NCBI GenBank assembly: GCA_029964075.1
Contig: CM057144.1
Location: 11,121,281 to 11,185,280 of the forward strand
DNA length: 64,000 nt
Direction: 5' to 3'
DNA from: Patiria pectinifera
Lineage: Eukaryota; Echinodermata; Asteroidea; Valvatida; Asterinidae
This document shows positions 49,385 through 63,546 of this stretch, piece after piece; positions within the stretch are counted from its first letter, which is position 1, and every line of letters starts with the position of its first letter. The notes under the pieces were generated by a model. The model saw only the letters and a program-made list of their open reading frames with translations. It was not told where the DNA came from and did no database searches. A program made the translations under genes and the position numbers.

Positions 49385-52300
49385 CTAAGGATTCCAGGAC
49401 ACGCTGGTGTCAGAAGTGGGATCTGCATTGAGCTCCACTTGGTATACACCCCCAGCCATGTCTTCGTTCTGTGTGTCCCCATCGGGTACCACTGGGTACA
49501 ACCGTGGGAATGTCTGCATTCTGAAATCCATGCCTTCCTCTCTTCCGTCGGGCAGAACTTCATTGTCCACCAGGTCGCTAGTTTGTGACATCGTCTCCAT
49601 GATGACCTCTTGGCGTGGAATGACCACGCCATTCCCGGCAGGGGGTCTGGGCATGCGAAGTCGCAACCTCTTCAGGAACCTGGTGTGATTGCGGAGCCTG
49701 TGGGGTTCTTTCCTGCTGGTCTTCAGGGGCTTCATGACTTTGATCAGTTGCCCAAGGAGTGGGCTTATGTTGAAGTCGATCTTGACTGGCTTGGAGCTAG
49801 CCGAGGAGCAGGAGGAGAGAGAGTCGGGAGACGTCTCGGAGGTGGAGTGATTTCCTGAGTCTGATGACAACGACGATGGCTGTGAGGATGTGGAAGGTGA
49901 TGACGGCAGGGTTGAGGATGAACATGACGACGCAGATGACAACGATGGCTCTGAGCCGTTCAGCGGCGACGGGTCGCTAAACGGAGACACGCCCAAGAAA
50001 ACTGGGATGATGCGCTCAGACAACCTGGAGGACATGATGTCAGCGGCCAGCTCTACTTCGTACTTACCAAACTCGGAGATGGTGTAACTGGGTGTGATGA
50101 GCATGATGCAGCGACGACTGGCTTCCATGGCTCGGTTAAGCTCCTCTAACAGAACTACAACAGGGAAAATGAAACCTTAAAAGAGGTCTTTTCCTTCACT
50201 TTTTAAAAATTTTGTTTAGCATTTCCATTTTACCACAGTAGCCCCATCAGTTAAAGAAATGTTTTCTTTCTCCTACGATAAAAATAATAATAGTACTGAT
50301 GAATTAAAAATAAAACAAACAATACACAATATAAAATATTAGTAGAGCTATGAAAATTTAGCGGTAATAATCGAACATGCATCACCATTTGAAGGAACCG
50401 TGTGTATTTCAGGAACGAAGAGCCTGTAGCCGTACTTCTCAAGATACGGCATGATGACGCGAAGGATAAACTGTCGATCATTGTCTGACCAGCTGTAGGA
50501 TACATAGGCGTCATACATCTTCCCATCTGAAAAAAAAAAAATAAAGGACAAAACTGGTTTAAACAAGATAGCTGCAAAGGCAGATTTAGGTTCCACGTAC
50601 GGCTCAACACATTTATTGAAATCGCGCACTGATGTGAAGCAGTGTAATAGCAAATATAAACCTAGTCATGGTGACTGACTCACTTGAAGTTTAGACAGAT
50701 TTAAAAAAAAGGCAAAACCAATTCCCTGTGCAGACTGGAAAATGAGGCACTTCAACGAAAATGGCATAACTCCTCACCACAGCCACCAATTTGAAAAATT
50801 CAAAATTCCCAAGGAAGACAAGGTAATAACCATTCATATGAAATACTCAGTACCTTTTTTCACTATACTGTATTTGCCACACAAAAAATGGTGAACTTGG
50901 GTCAAGATCATTCTAACTCGACCTGTAGGGATGGAACATTAGTATTTTTTTTCTTTGAACTATTATAGTGACATTGAATCAATGTTTTATTTAAAGTGAA
51001 CCAAAATGTTGCTGCACCATTTTGTTCAGTGTTGCCGTAGTGGCCCTGGTACCACAGTTTGACGTCCAGTGCCACCATCTTCCACGTCAGAAACAAAACG
51101 GCAACGAAGATGAAAGATGATACAAAGATGGCCACGGCTAATGCGTGATAATTATCAGGCTGGGGGGCCTCTTCTGAAATATATGGGAAAAGAGAAAAAA
51201 AAGTACTGTCAAAGATAAACATTTGAAAGTTAATACAAGTTACACACTAGGATAATGGAGCACATTAAACATTTTGAAGTTCATTCTTCCAATTTTGATA
51301 GTTCAAAATTTGAAATTAACAGGGTTAAAATTCTGAAAAGAGGAGTAGCATTTTCAATTTCAAAATTCGAAATAATTTTGTAATACCAAGCAAAATACCT
51401 CTCAGAATTTATAAAGTGTGTTTTCATTTCACTTTTTGTGTGTGCCATCGTTTACGCACATACTCTTGAACAGTTAGTCTCAGGTTGAGTGGGTTTCAGT
51501 TTAAAATACAGTCAGCGAATGTATCCAATTACCTGGTGGGCTGAGCATCAGGACGTCATGTGACCAACGACCGCCGTTGTTTGCGATGACGCAGTAAATT
51601 CCGTATGCCTCCTCGCTCACGTTGATAATCTCAAGCTTGCTGCCCACCCACGGTACCGCGTCACTTCTGTGCATGTAGAATTATGTCATGTGGACAACAC
51701 AGTACAAATGTGAGGGAAAATAACTTAGGCCTTTTGTAATTGATTTTTAGGTTTTCATCACTGCCCACCCCGATTTTTACGCCCGCCCCAATGTTTTTTA
51801 TTTGAAATTTGTTTGTAAAGTGTGTATTTTGAACTATTTTCTCCAATAAGGTGTCAGACAAATTTTCACATTTCCCCCCACCCCAAGTTTTTTTCCTTTC
51901 CCCCACCCCATTTTCTTCGCTGTTAAGATTCATAAACGTGGACACATCAAATTTGGGCCAATGAAAGCATTATAAACATTGGTACTTTAGACAAAACACG
52001 GCACACATGCATTTATACAGCCGTATAATTTCTTATACATCATTCTGCGATTTGATACATTTCTCATTCATAAAAGCGACTATACACTTTATAATTGCTC
52101 TGGTGGCTATTTCCGGACCATTGACAATGGGCACCCGTGCCGGTACACAGGCTTAAGATTTTATTTTGAATGCCCCCCCCCAAAAAAAAGTTTCCTTGCC
52201 CCCCCCACTCCCATGACCAACCCCCCTAAATTTGGTGCCACCACTGCCCAACATACTATAAGTTTGTTCCACACTTACGAGTTGTCATCCATCTGTATTG

Positions 52301-55300
52301 GCGTCCAGCGGTACGTGGTGTCGTGGGAAATCTCATGCAGCTGGTTAACCAGCATCCAGTCCGTTCCATTACCGCAGCTGGACCACTGCTCCATGGGCAG
52401 GGACATGTTGGGCCGCAGCCAGGTCACAGTGGTGAAGTCCGGGAGGGCGCCCACGTAGAACCTGCAGAGCAAGGTCACGTTCTCGCCGGCTGCCACTGCC
52501 GTGTGGTTGTGGCAGAGCTGGTGTTGGAGCTGGAGCGGTTCACCAATCCAGAACCTCTCTGGAGTAAAATTGGAAGGAAAAATTAATTCAGTATTGGCTG
52601 TTACATAACAAACCCTTGTCATTTGAAGGAGGATTGTCGGTCACGGGACATTCATTAATTAAACCATCGTATGGCCTACGTCATGGCTTACATGCATTTT
52701 TGGTTCCATTCATCGTGCAGTTTGGATCTACTGCATGTACACGCAAGACCAAAGATCGTACAGCCCGTCGCGCATAGACGCGCAGCGGTGCTATAACGAT
52801 CTTTGCACTATATACCACATTATGTGTTTTATATAGCAGACAAAAATTGCCTTTGAAGTGCATGCAGTTACAAACTAAACTTGCCTTGCAGATTTCTTTT
52901 GGAATATTAACTTTCATATTGTAAATGTTTTGACTTTTAAACCTTTAATTTGCCAACTTGAACTTTGAACAAGCTGGTAAAAAAGTGGATGCCAAGAAAC
53001 CATATTGTAAATGTTGTTGATTATAGTTTTATCCTCCAATCGAATGACCAAAGATCTACTTGGATGTTATATAAAACAAATAATGAATGTTTTGCATTCG
53101 TAAAATGGTGAGATTATTTTCATTCGTTGAAAGACGGAAGGCTCCTTTCAACTTGGCTTCGCCTTGTTGAATGGAGCATTCCATCTTGAATCAACGCATG
53201 AAAATATTCTGACCATTGCAATCATAAACATAGCATTCCAGCACCCGATTTCATCAACTTGAACTCTTCGTAACTTACGATGCATCGCAGCGCTGCGACG
53301 CGTCGTATCCCTACGATGCGTCGCAGCTGCGACGCGTCCTGCGATCCATTTCACAAAACACATCGTAAGTGCGACGCGTCGTATGTGTATTTCAGTGATG
53401 TAGTGCCTTGATGCTGGGCCTTGGCCTTAAGGCTGCCCTAAGGCTGGATTTTAGGGCCTTGGCCTTGGCCTCGAGGCTTGAGGGCAAAAGCCTTGGCGTT
53501 GGCCTTGGCCTTGAGGGTTCAGGGCCTTGCGATTTTGAGTCAAGGCTCTTCAAGGCCCATAGATTTTTGCATTTTCCAGATAAATCTGTTCGAAATTTTG
53601 CTGTTACCATTTTAATCGTATTACCATGGAGGAGGGAAGCACCCTATAGATTTGTGTGTTGGCACACTTCCACTTTTGTAGCATCACATTTTGTTACCAT
53701 TGTAGTATTTGCTGCAAAAATATTCCGTACACTTGTGGGGCTAATGAGATGATCACTTTAATTGCATATAACTATGGAATAGATCTGATTGGTTGTATAT
53801 GTCTCCCTGATAAGTGCTAAAGATTTGCATGTATCTGTTTTAGATAATGCTGATATTTCTGACCATGTTGGGCCAGCAACTAAAAATTTCCCAAATCAGT
53901 TTCTTGGATCCCCCTTTTGTTACACTTGGGAGAATTGTGTGTCAATATAGAAGTAAATCATTATTTTGTTTAGTTAAACCATATTGAAGACCTGAACTTA
54001 TACTTTAATAGATACAGTGTGGTCATAAAACGGTGTAGGCCTATGCGAGCATGTTGATTGCAATTAAAGAAATGTTGTTCTTCGTAACGAGCAATTCGTG
54101 ATGATAAGGGCGGATCCAGGGGGGCCAAAAGGGGCCATGCCCCCCCCCCCAAAAAAAACGAAACTATTTTTTTTATGTGACGTCGTAATAAAGGCAGGCA
54201 ATGCATTACACCACCATCTTTTCCTCAAAAAACATCAGATAAAATGGACAGAAATTGCCACAAATCGCACCACAGCACATCTCGAATCCAAAAATTTTTT
54301 GAGGCCCTTAAGCGCGCCCCGAAGCCCAAGCCGTAATTTATTTTTGACCCACTCTTTTGGGGGGACAAAAATTTCTCCCCCCCCCCAATTGTGTTCTGGA
54401 TCCGCCCTTGCGTGATGATGTGTCACTCATGTGAATATAATTAGTTCTATATCAGTGGTCATTTCATAAAACAGGGCCTTGGCCTTGGCCTTGAGGGTTA
54501 AGCCTTGGCCTTGGCCTCGAGGCTTGAGGGTCAAAGCTTTGGCCTTGGCCTTGAGGGTCAAAGCCTTTGCTCCAACACTGGTGTATTTATAGCACAACTC
54601 GGTGACTGTTTTATGTATTAAGTCAGCGTACAGTAAATAGTCGTCTGATATTCAACAAAGAGTCGTCGGATCTCAGCTCGAAATTTGTTGAAACGTAAAA
54701 CAAAATGGCGGTCGTGTGAAGCAATTTTGAAGGAAAACAAGCTCTCGGTGGACTGTATAGCTACTTTGAAATTTCAACTACAATATTCCAGTCTAATTCA
54801 TAATTATTCAATGAATTTTCTATTTACAACTTGACACACATTGCCTCGGTATTATAATCTCGTTTATGTAATGTTTATGGCATTAAACTGGCTAGGACTC
54901 TTCTTATTTTGCGATGACCACTAGACACGTCGTAACTTGCGAGGTGTTTTAAGCCGTTGTCAAGGAACTTACGACGTGTTCAACACATTGCAACTTTCCT
55001 GAAATGGATGATACGACGCGTCACGAGTTGCGACGCGTCGCAGCGCTTCGTGAAATCGGGTGCTGGGCACGCGAATTTGTGATACAACTAGTTTTTGCGT
55101 TGCAAAATGTGCAAAACTTGAACAGAAAATGTCGCAGTGAATTCCTGTTGGTTTCAAAAGCCCTTTCTAATATAGTCGAAGCCAAATGTATTGCTAAAAC
55201 TTGCTCATTGTAGCAGCAGTTTTCTGAGTCATACTCATTTCTGTATAAAGCTCCCACTGCGCAACAATGAAAACATCACAAAGAATGCAGGATCTTTGGA

Positions 55301-58300
55301 AAGGTCAAATTTCTATTATGTTTAAGGTTTAGTAACTGGAGGGAGAAGTGGATAATATCTCAAGTCAATTTTATCAAATTGAACAACAGAGCACATTTCT
55401 GAAAATAGCTTCAGAGACTTCTGTTGGTAAAGACCACGAACAAAGGTTATGACTAAAGTAAGTATTTAAATAAAAACTATTAAACAAAAACCCAAATCCT
55501 TTGTTACTGTCAAAATTTGGCAAGAAATTGTAAAATTTGTTTGTGAAGGGTCTGTCCTTTTTTGTGTTTGTTAATTGGAAATGTCATGAATGATTATTTC
55601 CCCAACTTTCTTCTTAAAAAGTGGCAGGGGGAGGGGCACGTGCTATGGGCTCTGTGCGCCAACAAAAGAGGGCACGTTTTTTTTACCTCTTTTGAGAGCT
55701 CTGTGGCAGGACATTACAGCGTGCGAAGTATGCACTAAAAACCAAAAAAATAACAAATTCAAACTTCTAAAAAAAAATTGAACAAAATTGTAGGGCCCCC
55801 CCCAAGTCAAAAAGATACACCCTATATGCATGAATTCAGCCATCCATGGTGCATCACAAAGTGGGAGGAAACAGGATATCCTCCTGGTGTTCAGGACACA
55901 GCTTCAACATGATAAAGTCATCAATGATTTAAATAAAAAGAAGTGTTTGCTTTGGACTTCAGGAAGGAAGTTAGAGATCAAAGTTTCGTTTTTGGTCGAC
56001 CTGAGTACAAGGTATCTGAACCACTCAGGAAATGGAATATGGGATCGATTATTTCAATCACATAACTCCCTGAAGGGATGTACCCTAGTTAAAACCTTTT
56101 CTATCCACATTAGAGTAGAGAGAAATTTTGTTTGGAGGGGGTCGGGATGTACGGTGGTTCAACAGGAAAACTCAGTGTCTCCTGACGATGACTAGAGCAG
56201 GCTAGTCGAAACGTTGAGACCAAAGACAAGTTCGTAGAACTTACAGCAGGACTGTTCTTATCAGAACAAAAACTACTTAGCAAAGTTGATAATAAGCAGG
56301 ACAAGTTCTTTTCAGAACTAATATCTTCTAAGCAGTAGTTATTACCACATGGTGTTACCGCAAACCGAAACGATAGGAAAACTCTTATCAATTGGCACTC
56401 CGACCAGTGAAAATAGAGGGTTGGGTTCGAAAAAGGCTTGATATCAGATCATTTCAGGCCAAGGGCGGATCCAGAACACAATTTTTGGGGGGGGGGCCAA
56501 ATTTTTTTTTGGATTCTAGATGCTCTGTGGTGCGATCTGAGGCAATTTCTGACCACTTTAACCAATGTTTTTTTGAGGAAAAGACGGTGGTGTACTCATT
56601 GCCTGCCTTTATTGCGATGTCACATAAAAAAAAAAAAATAATTGGTTTCGTTTTTTTGGGGGGGGGGGGGCATTATTTAAAACCCCGATAGGTAAACATT
56701 TCAATACCTAGCAAGATATTCATGTTACAATATTGGCTTGTGGCCTTTTGTTTTTGGTCAACTTTTTTTTTAAAACAAGGCTAAAACTTATAGCCATCCC
56801 CCAAGTCTCATCCAAGATCTGCCAAAACCCGCCACCTTTTGTAAGATTTTGAAGGATTCAGTGCTGGACTGCCTGGCTGATGAAATGTATGTACCAGGGG
56901 CATCAATCGCTTCTCAAAAGTGGGGATACCTTGATGAGAACTAATGCGAAGCGCAAAAGCCCTTATACGGCGTGGGGTTCCGGGCGCGCTTAGGGGCCCT
57001 GAAAAAAAGAAAGATTATAGATGCTCTGTGGTGCGATCTGAGGCAATTTCTTACCACTTTAACCTATATTTTCTTAGCAAAAGATATATTGTAGTATAGG
57101 GCTCTGTAAATGAGACACACGAGTTTGAACATCGGGGGACATTTGATATACTGTCCCCCAACCTTCTAAATGTGGGGGCGACATGTCCCCCTGTCTCTCC
57201 ACGATTTACGCCCATGGTACTCTACATACACATTTTGCTGCGAAGAAGGTACTGGTGGTTTACTGTATAGTGTTGCTTCAAAATGAGTAAGCTTGCGACT
57301 CGTACAGTGAAAAAACAAGATCGATAAACCGTGCTTACTGTCCACTGTCAGCTGGGTTTGTCTGGTGATATTGTGCGTGCTATTGGACACTTCACACTCG
57401 TAAAATCCCTGGGCTGTCTCATCCGCTGACTTGAAGATGAGCGTTTGGTTGTCATCTTCCAGGAAGAAGACGGTGAACTTGCCCAGGTCCCAAGGGTAGG
57501 GTTCCCTCTGCCCGGTGGGGAGGCGGCGGCGATACCAGCGGATTTGGCAGAAATTGACAGCTTCACAGGAGATTGCCTGGTAGCCCTGTTCGGTGACGTG
57601 CTGCTTGACCGTGTCCAGACTGGTGAACTGCATGGTAGTGCTACTGCCTTTAAGATGAGGGAAGGCATTGGGGGAGGATAAAGGTTAAACACTCAGTCAA
57701 AATAAGAAAAACATGCCGGTAAATCAAAACAAGAAGTTTATTTAAATTTTAAAAAAAGGCTACAGCTATGAAATGGACAAAAATATTTGTGGTAAATTGG
57801 AAACTAAATGAACCTCGCAATGCGGATATCATTAAGTTATAAAGATCAACAACAATGACGAGGCGGGATGATAGATGGGGGATGGAAGGGCTAATGGGGG
57901 GGGGGGGGGATGTCCAGAAGCAAGGGTATCAAAAAGTGGGGGGACACACCTTGATGAGCACTAATGAAGCACGAAGCCCCTAACGGCGTGGGGTTGAGGG
58001 CCCGCATAAAGGCCCCGAATTCTAGACGCTCTGTGGTGCAATCTGAGGCAATTTCTGACCACTAAAACCATTTTTTTTTTAGCAACAGATCACCTTTTAA
58101 ACATCATTTTCAAGTTAAGTGTCATATGAATCAGCTATTCTGAGCTATGCGGGCTTGTTCCCCCCCCCCCCCCATTGACGCCCATGTGTAGAAGCCCTAT
58201 TATACCGATAGCAAAACCTTGTTTGAAACTGGAAATCTGATAAACTAAAACTGTTTCCTTTCTCGCATCATATTTATCCATGCCCCAATTTGAGAATATG

Positions 58301-60677
58301 GAGTGCCAACTTTTGCGGAAAATCTTAGTTCACAGTAGGACTACCTATGATTCTATACAATGATCCAACTGCCTCTTTTTATATGATTTAACCACCTACA
58401 ATAGTTTCTAGATTAAATCCCTTTACAGGCTCAACTACTACACAACTGTGGCAGGTGCAAATCATGAGGGGGCATTTCGCTTTCAAAAACTCTGTCATAA
58501 ATCACTTTTCTAAGACCGAAACTACGAAAACTGCCCCTCAAGCACGTTGACTCAGGACATGCTGAAATCAACATTGTGGTTTCCCGACCCAAATAATGAG
58601 GTTGGGAATTGAACAAATCAAAAGTGGTCTTTGCTATGGGTCTCACTTGATACCAAGTGACAATAGAGTATCTAGAATGATTGAATTGATCAAAATCACT
58701 GTCTGATTAAAAAAATTCCCGATCACTTATAACAGGGGCCATACAAAAAACACATACACAACATGGTATATAGCCTACTTCCATGCAAAAAAACATCATT
58801 CACAGACAACCAAACAGCAGAAATGAATGAACGGAATTGCCAGAACGACAGGCATATTCAGACTATTGTCCAACGCAAATATTCACAAAAATGCACAATC
58901 GCATTGTATGGCTCTATTGTGTTCAGAGGCCAGACTCTAGCTTTCTGATTTCTCATGCAGCGTAATAAACTGTGCCAGTAGATTTGAGGAAATTCACTGT
59001 AACAAACATTTGAAAAGTCACAAGATACTTGTCATATTGTACATGTCTATAAATACTTAAAATGATGCTTCGTGTTGTAAACATCTATTAAAATAATCAT
59101 GAATGATCCATTACAAATTAGAATAGGCCGAGAAGCCTACCAGACAGGGACAAATACTCAATCTTGAGCCAACAAAATTCTCCAAAATGTTCGTGAAGCA
59201 AAGACACGGAGGGTCCTCAGTATTTCACAGGTCTCAATTCAATATTTAAAAGAGACTTTTCATCAACATTTTCCCGGTGAGCAAGTGATGCAAAGTGATT
59301 TCAATTTGAAGCCTAAGACTAGACTAGACTGGTATACATGTCCAACTTTTTGAGAAAAAAAATGACCCTTCTGTAGTCTGGTGGCGTGACCTGATGACTA
59401 TGGAGAGGATATGTAGAAAGAGAGTTCCGGAACCAGATGTTTCTTTTGACACAGTTGATTGATGCAATACTATAGGGGTGTGGGACTGGTTGTTTCATGT
59501 GCCAGTCTATTTTCTTGTATTGCATGTTTTCACTACCTTAAGTTTTGGCCCAAAAAAGGCTCCGGTTTCTGGTCTGCGCGGGCGTCGCCGTAGCCATGCG
59601 CGTCGGCAAAATTACAAATGTTTTTTTTTTCAATGTAAGATGGTGTCTCAAAACCGCCAAACTCACAGGTTTGACTGGAATCCTGCTGCTGCATAATTGT
59701 AACGTGTTTTCAGATGGGGTTACTGTCGAGTATAAGCTTTATGTGGCCTTTCCGGGCTCCCATATATTTTGCACAGAACAGTGGAGCACCATATGCAGAC
59801 GATGTTGTACAAAAAAAGTGGGATTAAAAAAAGCCGAGTCGCCGCACCACTTTTGGGGCAAGCTCCATACCAGAAACTGAAGACTTTTTGGGGGGCCTTT
59901 AGGACTCTCATACACAGTATTAATTGAGAGACTAGCCACCTGCATGTTAGGCCAAAAAAAAAAAGTCTCCGGTTTCTGGTATGCGCGCGCGTCGCCGTAG
60001 CCATGCGCGTCGGCAAAATGAAAAAGTTTTTTTTTCAATACAAGATGAAGTTTCAAAACCGCCAAACTCACTGGTTTGACTGGAATTCTGCTGCTGCACA
60101 ATTTTAACGTGTTTTTAGAAGGGGTTATGATCGAGAGTAAGATTTATGTGGCCTCTCTGGACTCCCATATATTTGCACTAAGTTTAGTCGGGCACCATTT
60201 GCAGTCATCAGCCGACATTTGAAGCCAAAAAAAAAAAAAAACCAGGTAAAAAAAAAAAAAAAAGCCGCGTCGCCGCACCACTTTTGGGGCAAGCTCCATA
60301 CCAGAAACCGGAGACTTTTTTTTTTTGGCCTTATGCAGATACAGTTACAATTTCTTCAACATGCTGGAAGTATATATTCTTAGTCATCATATTCAAATTA
60401 ATACAAACAGTTGGAAAGAGTTTGCTGACATAAAACTCTCACTCAAAAATAACTTTACAATAATATAACCCTATACCAGTTCATGCCACAAACAATAGGT
60501 ATTTAGAACAGAAGTGTCCCAAATGTGTATTTCCAAATTCTCACCATTTTTTTTCAGTAAGCTACAGCTGGCTTCACCGCTCCCAAAAGTGAAACAAAAC
60601 ATCAACAGAACCGAGAAGCAATGTGAAGGCTTCCATGACAACCGGTCTCCGTGGTTCTTGCTGCGTTCTTTAGCCAT
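49385..60677 (-). CDS. Gene B second copy: complete IL-1R-family Ig-TM-TIR receptor
   Basis: All seven coding exons are intact on the minus strand: 60677-60545, 57647-57339, 52558-52279, 51666-51533, 51173-51018, 50526-50386 and 50154-49385. The predicted protein is again 640 residues with the same signal peptide, two Ig domains, membrane helix, TIR and Ser-rich insert. I see three residue differences from the left copy: Ile to Met and Asn to Lys in exon 1 (signal-peptide region), and Met to Val near the C terminus, plus one silent change in the last exon. The upstream exon (62154-62133) with its GTAAGT donor is also kept. Copy or allele status cannot be settled from sequence alone. Confidence 0.9.
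53238..55066. mobile_element. Right-arm copy of the three-level nested MITE
   Basis: Outer ends are CCAGCACCCGATTTCA and its complement. The middle hAT-type element is at 53393-54580 (target duplication GTGTATTT). The inner element is at 54105-54410 (target duplication CGTGATGA). All three borders match the left arm, so the insertions predate the separation of the two copies. Confidence 0.88.
56177..56220 (+). ncRNA. Hammerhead-like motif, right-arm copy
   Basis: Same motif as 17604-17647 with identical core CTGACGA, hairpin GACTAG/CTAGTC and GAAAC-GTT, flanked by GTCTC/GAGAC. Confidence 0.45.
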
Positions 60678-60856
60678 GGTTTTGTTTGCTCCAATAGCTG
60701 GGACTGCAATAATAAAAGTGAAAATACAACATTTGCAAACATCAAAAAATAAAACTACCAAATCATTTTGAAATACCTTGCTGGACTGTTAGTGAATGTA
60801 AAATCATGGCACCTGGTATACTGTCATTTTCAAGAAAAGTGGTATTTTTGTATCAA

Positions 60857-60890
60857 TTTCCAACGCTGGTCGGCCGACCAGCGTTGGAAA
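60857..60890. repeat. 34-bp palindrome, right-arm copy
   Basis: Same perfect palindrome around ACGCTGGTCGGCCGACCAGC, upstream of the gene B copy. Confidence 0.9.
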
Positions 60891-61665
60891 AAACTGGCTC
60901 TTTTTTCAAATACTGGCCCCAATTGACCATCGCACTTGTTTGCAATCGATTACACACCTATGAACGGGTACAAGCCAGCTAGACTGGTTCCCTGACCTTA
61001 CAATTCCCCAATGTATGTAAACTGCTCTGTTTCTTCTTATATGGAGTCAATTCCCCAATGTATGTAAACTGCTCTGTTTCTTCTTGTATGGAGTCAGGGA
61101 ACCAGACTACAGGAAAATGATTGTTTTTCTTGGTTTTTATAGCATTTTCGAACCCAAAACCTCAAAAAGTCAGTGTAACTATATTTGCTATATATTTCCA
61201 ACCCCCCAATTCCATCCATTTCTGAAAATTACAGCAAAAGCAAATGATGTGTATTTCCTTTAATAAAATTCCTTGCGATTTAGATTTTGAAAGATATTTA
61301 TTCATCTTGTAACAATTAATTAATTTGCAACAATTAATATGAAAATAAGCTGAAGTCTGCCTCAAAACAAGAAATTTAAACTTGTGGGCCTATTTTTTTT
61401 TTAAATGCTTGATATTGCTCAATTCATTTTGAAAAGTATTGATATTGCTGTTTAGCAACTAAAACAATTGACAGTGTTTACTAGGGATGAGATTGTCCAT
61501 TTAAAAAAAATCTGAGGAAAGAATGTTGCAGCCTGACGCTGCTTTTTCCTTCATATATCATCTCAATGAAGGTCAGTCACTGCACAAATTATGATAAGAC
61601 ATGAATCTGGGACTGCAAAACATTTCCAATTTTGTTAGGAAATACTTAGACAATTTTCTTGACTC

Positions 61666-61930
61666 TCCATAAACTTTGTACACAACCGCTAAAGTAGCGT
61701 CTTGTTGCAACATTCTTTCCAAATCTGAAAACTGGATGAAAGTCTGAAGGATGCATTTCTTTTCAAAAAGTCTGCACTGAGAGAAACGTCTTAAAAAGTC
61801 AGGTTTATGGACAGGAAAACGAATGTTAGTAGGCTATGCATACGTCACTTCTTTGCTTGCATACAAAGTTTACGGAGAGTCGAGTGCATTTTCAAGATAT
61901 TTTCTAACATTATTGGACACGCTTCTCAGT
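61666..61930. mobile_element. MITE-like segment specific to the right arm
   Basis: GACTCTCCATAAACTTTGTA and TACAAAGTTTACGGAGAGTC form near-exact inverted ends around ~200 bp. The left arm has the truncated hAT-type MITE (12756-12985) at this position instead. Confidence 0.65.
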
Positions 61931-62997
61931 CCCAAATGATTCATGTCTATTCGACATTAAATGCAATGACTGACTGACCTTCGATGAGATAACATAATGA
62001 AGAACAAAGTGGTGTCCGGATGCAACATAAAATAGTTGCAAATTTTGCAGCACGGTCGGAGGCCTGCTGGTTTTATCATACAGTCATGCTGTCGTACATT
62101 GCATGCACGGCAAAACCCGCTGCATAACTTACCTTCAAATTTCGCAGCAGTCATGGCATGGAATCAGCCGGTACAAATACAGAACGTTAATCGGCAGATC
62201 CGCAGAGCTGAAAACCTGGACATAATACATTCACGGTTCTTTGCGTTTCCAACAACACAACAAAACAAATCCAAAAGTGCTGCCAAAAATAGTACTGCCG
62301 CTTGGCCTTCCTTCGTAATTCAGTACGGCAGGTGTGCAGTGCAGTGCAGGTGTACGTACGGCAGGCTACCACGTTTTCCACTTACACTTTGTTCATCTGG
62401 CGCGCGCCGGTGCACACCAGTGACGCGAGACCGTTCCATTCCGGTGAGTGGAAGGGATAGAGAAATCATTTGTGTTTTTCTCGTGGAAATCAAATAGAAA
62501 AATGGTTACAATAATATGGACGCCTGTACTAGTGAATCTCACTCGTATTTTATGGCTTTTGAGCATAAATTTGAAGTGACTGCAAAATGATTTTGATTGC
62601 ACGCAATTAATAGATTTTGCTGTTAAAAACTGCGCCCCTTATATTATTGGATCAGCTCAACTCAAAATATTTCTAATTCCTGAACTTCCAAAAAACTCTA
62701 AACCAATAGTAAAACGCAAACAAAAACCATATCGTAAACAACGTCAATAAGGGCACAGAGGTTATGGAAATTGACCTAGTACTAAGTCTAAACATAAATA
62801 CAAGATAACTGATGAGGAATAAAAATGAATTCTGAGCCTAATTGTATCATTAGAAGATCATCTAGATAACATTTTGGACAATACCTCGACCTAGGCGGCC
62901 TAGGCCTGAGACCGTCCCTTAACATTTCTATGGTTCTTATATTTTTTGCTCAGTCTGAAAGGTCGAAAGCCCAAAATCGGGTCGGTTCGGAAAAGTA

Positions 62998-63546
62998 TGG
63001 TGGCCCTGAAGGGACATCGCATATCGCAAACGTGTGCGCATACGTATGCGATGTCGCGAAATTTATCGCGAATGTGTGCGCACACGTATGCGCTCGACAG
63101 TACTAGTAGTAACGATTGCACGAGGAACAGCGTGCGCGCGAAGGTTTATTAGTCAGACCCTATTTATATCTAACAGTACGTTTAGATTCCAGACTAGCTG
63201 CTACAACTCCCCAGTTCATTAGGAATTTTACTGAAAGGTATGCGACAAGGTATGCAATAAAATTCACGACATTGCAAACAAATTCGCATACGTGTGCGCA
63301 CATATTCGCGAATTGTTTCACGACATCGCATACGTGTGCGCACATATTCGCGATTAATTCACGACATCGCATACGTGTGCGCATATATTCGCGATAAATT
63401 TCGCGACATCGCATACGTGTGCGCACATATTCGCGATAAATTTTGCGACATCGCATACGTGTGCGCACACATTCGCGATAAATTTCGCGACATCGCATAC
63501 GTATGCGCACACGTTTGCGATATGCGATGTCCCTTCAGGGCCACCA
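62998..63546. mobile_element. TA-flanked MITE with long inverted ends, right-arm copy
   Basis: Same element as 11124-11679, 7 bp shorter, with TA at both borders (62996-62997 and 63547-63548) and the same tandem ~44-bp units. Confidence 0.85.
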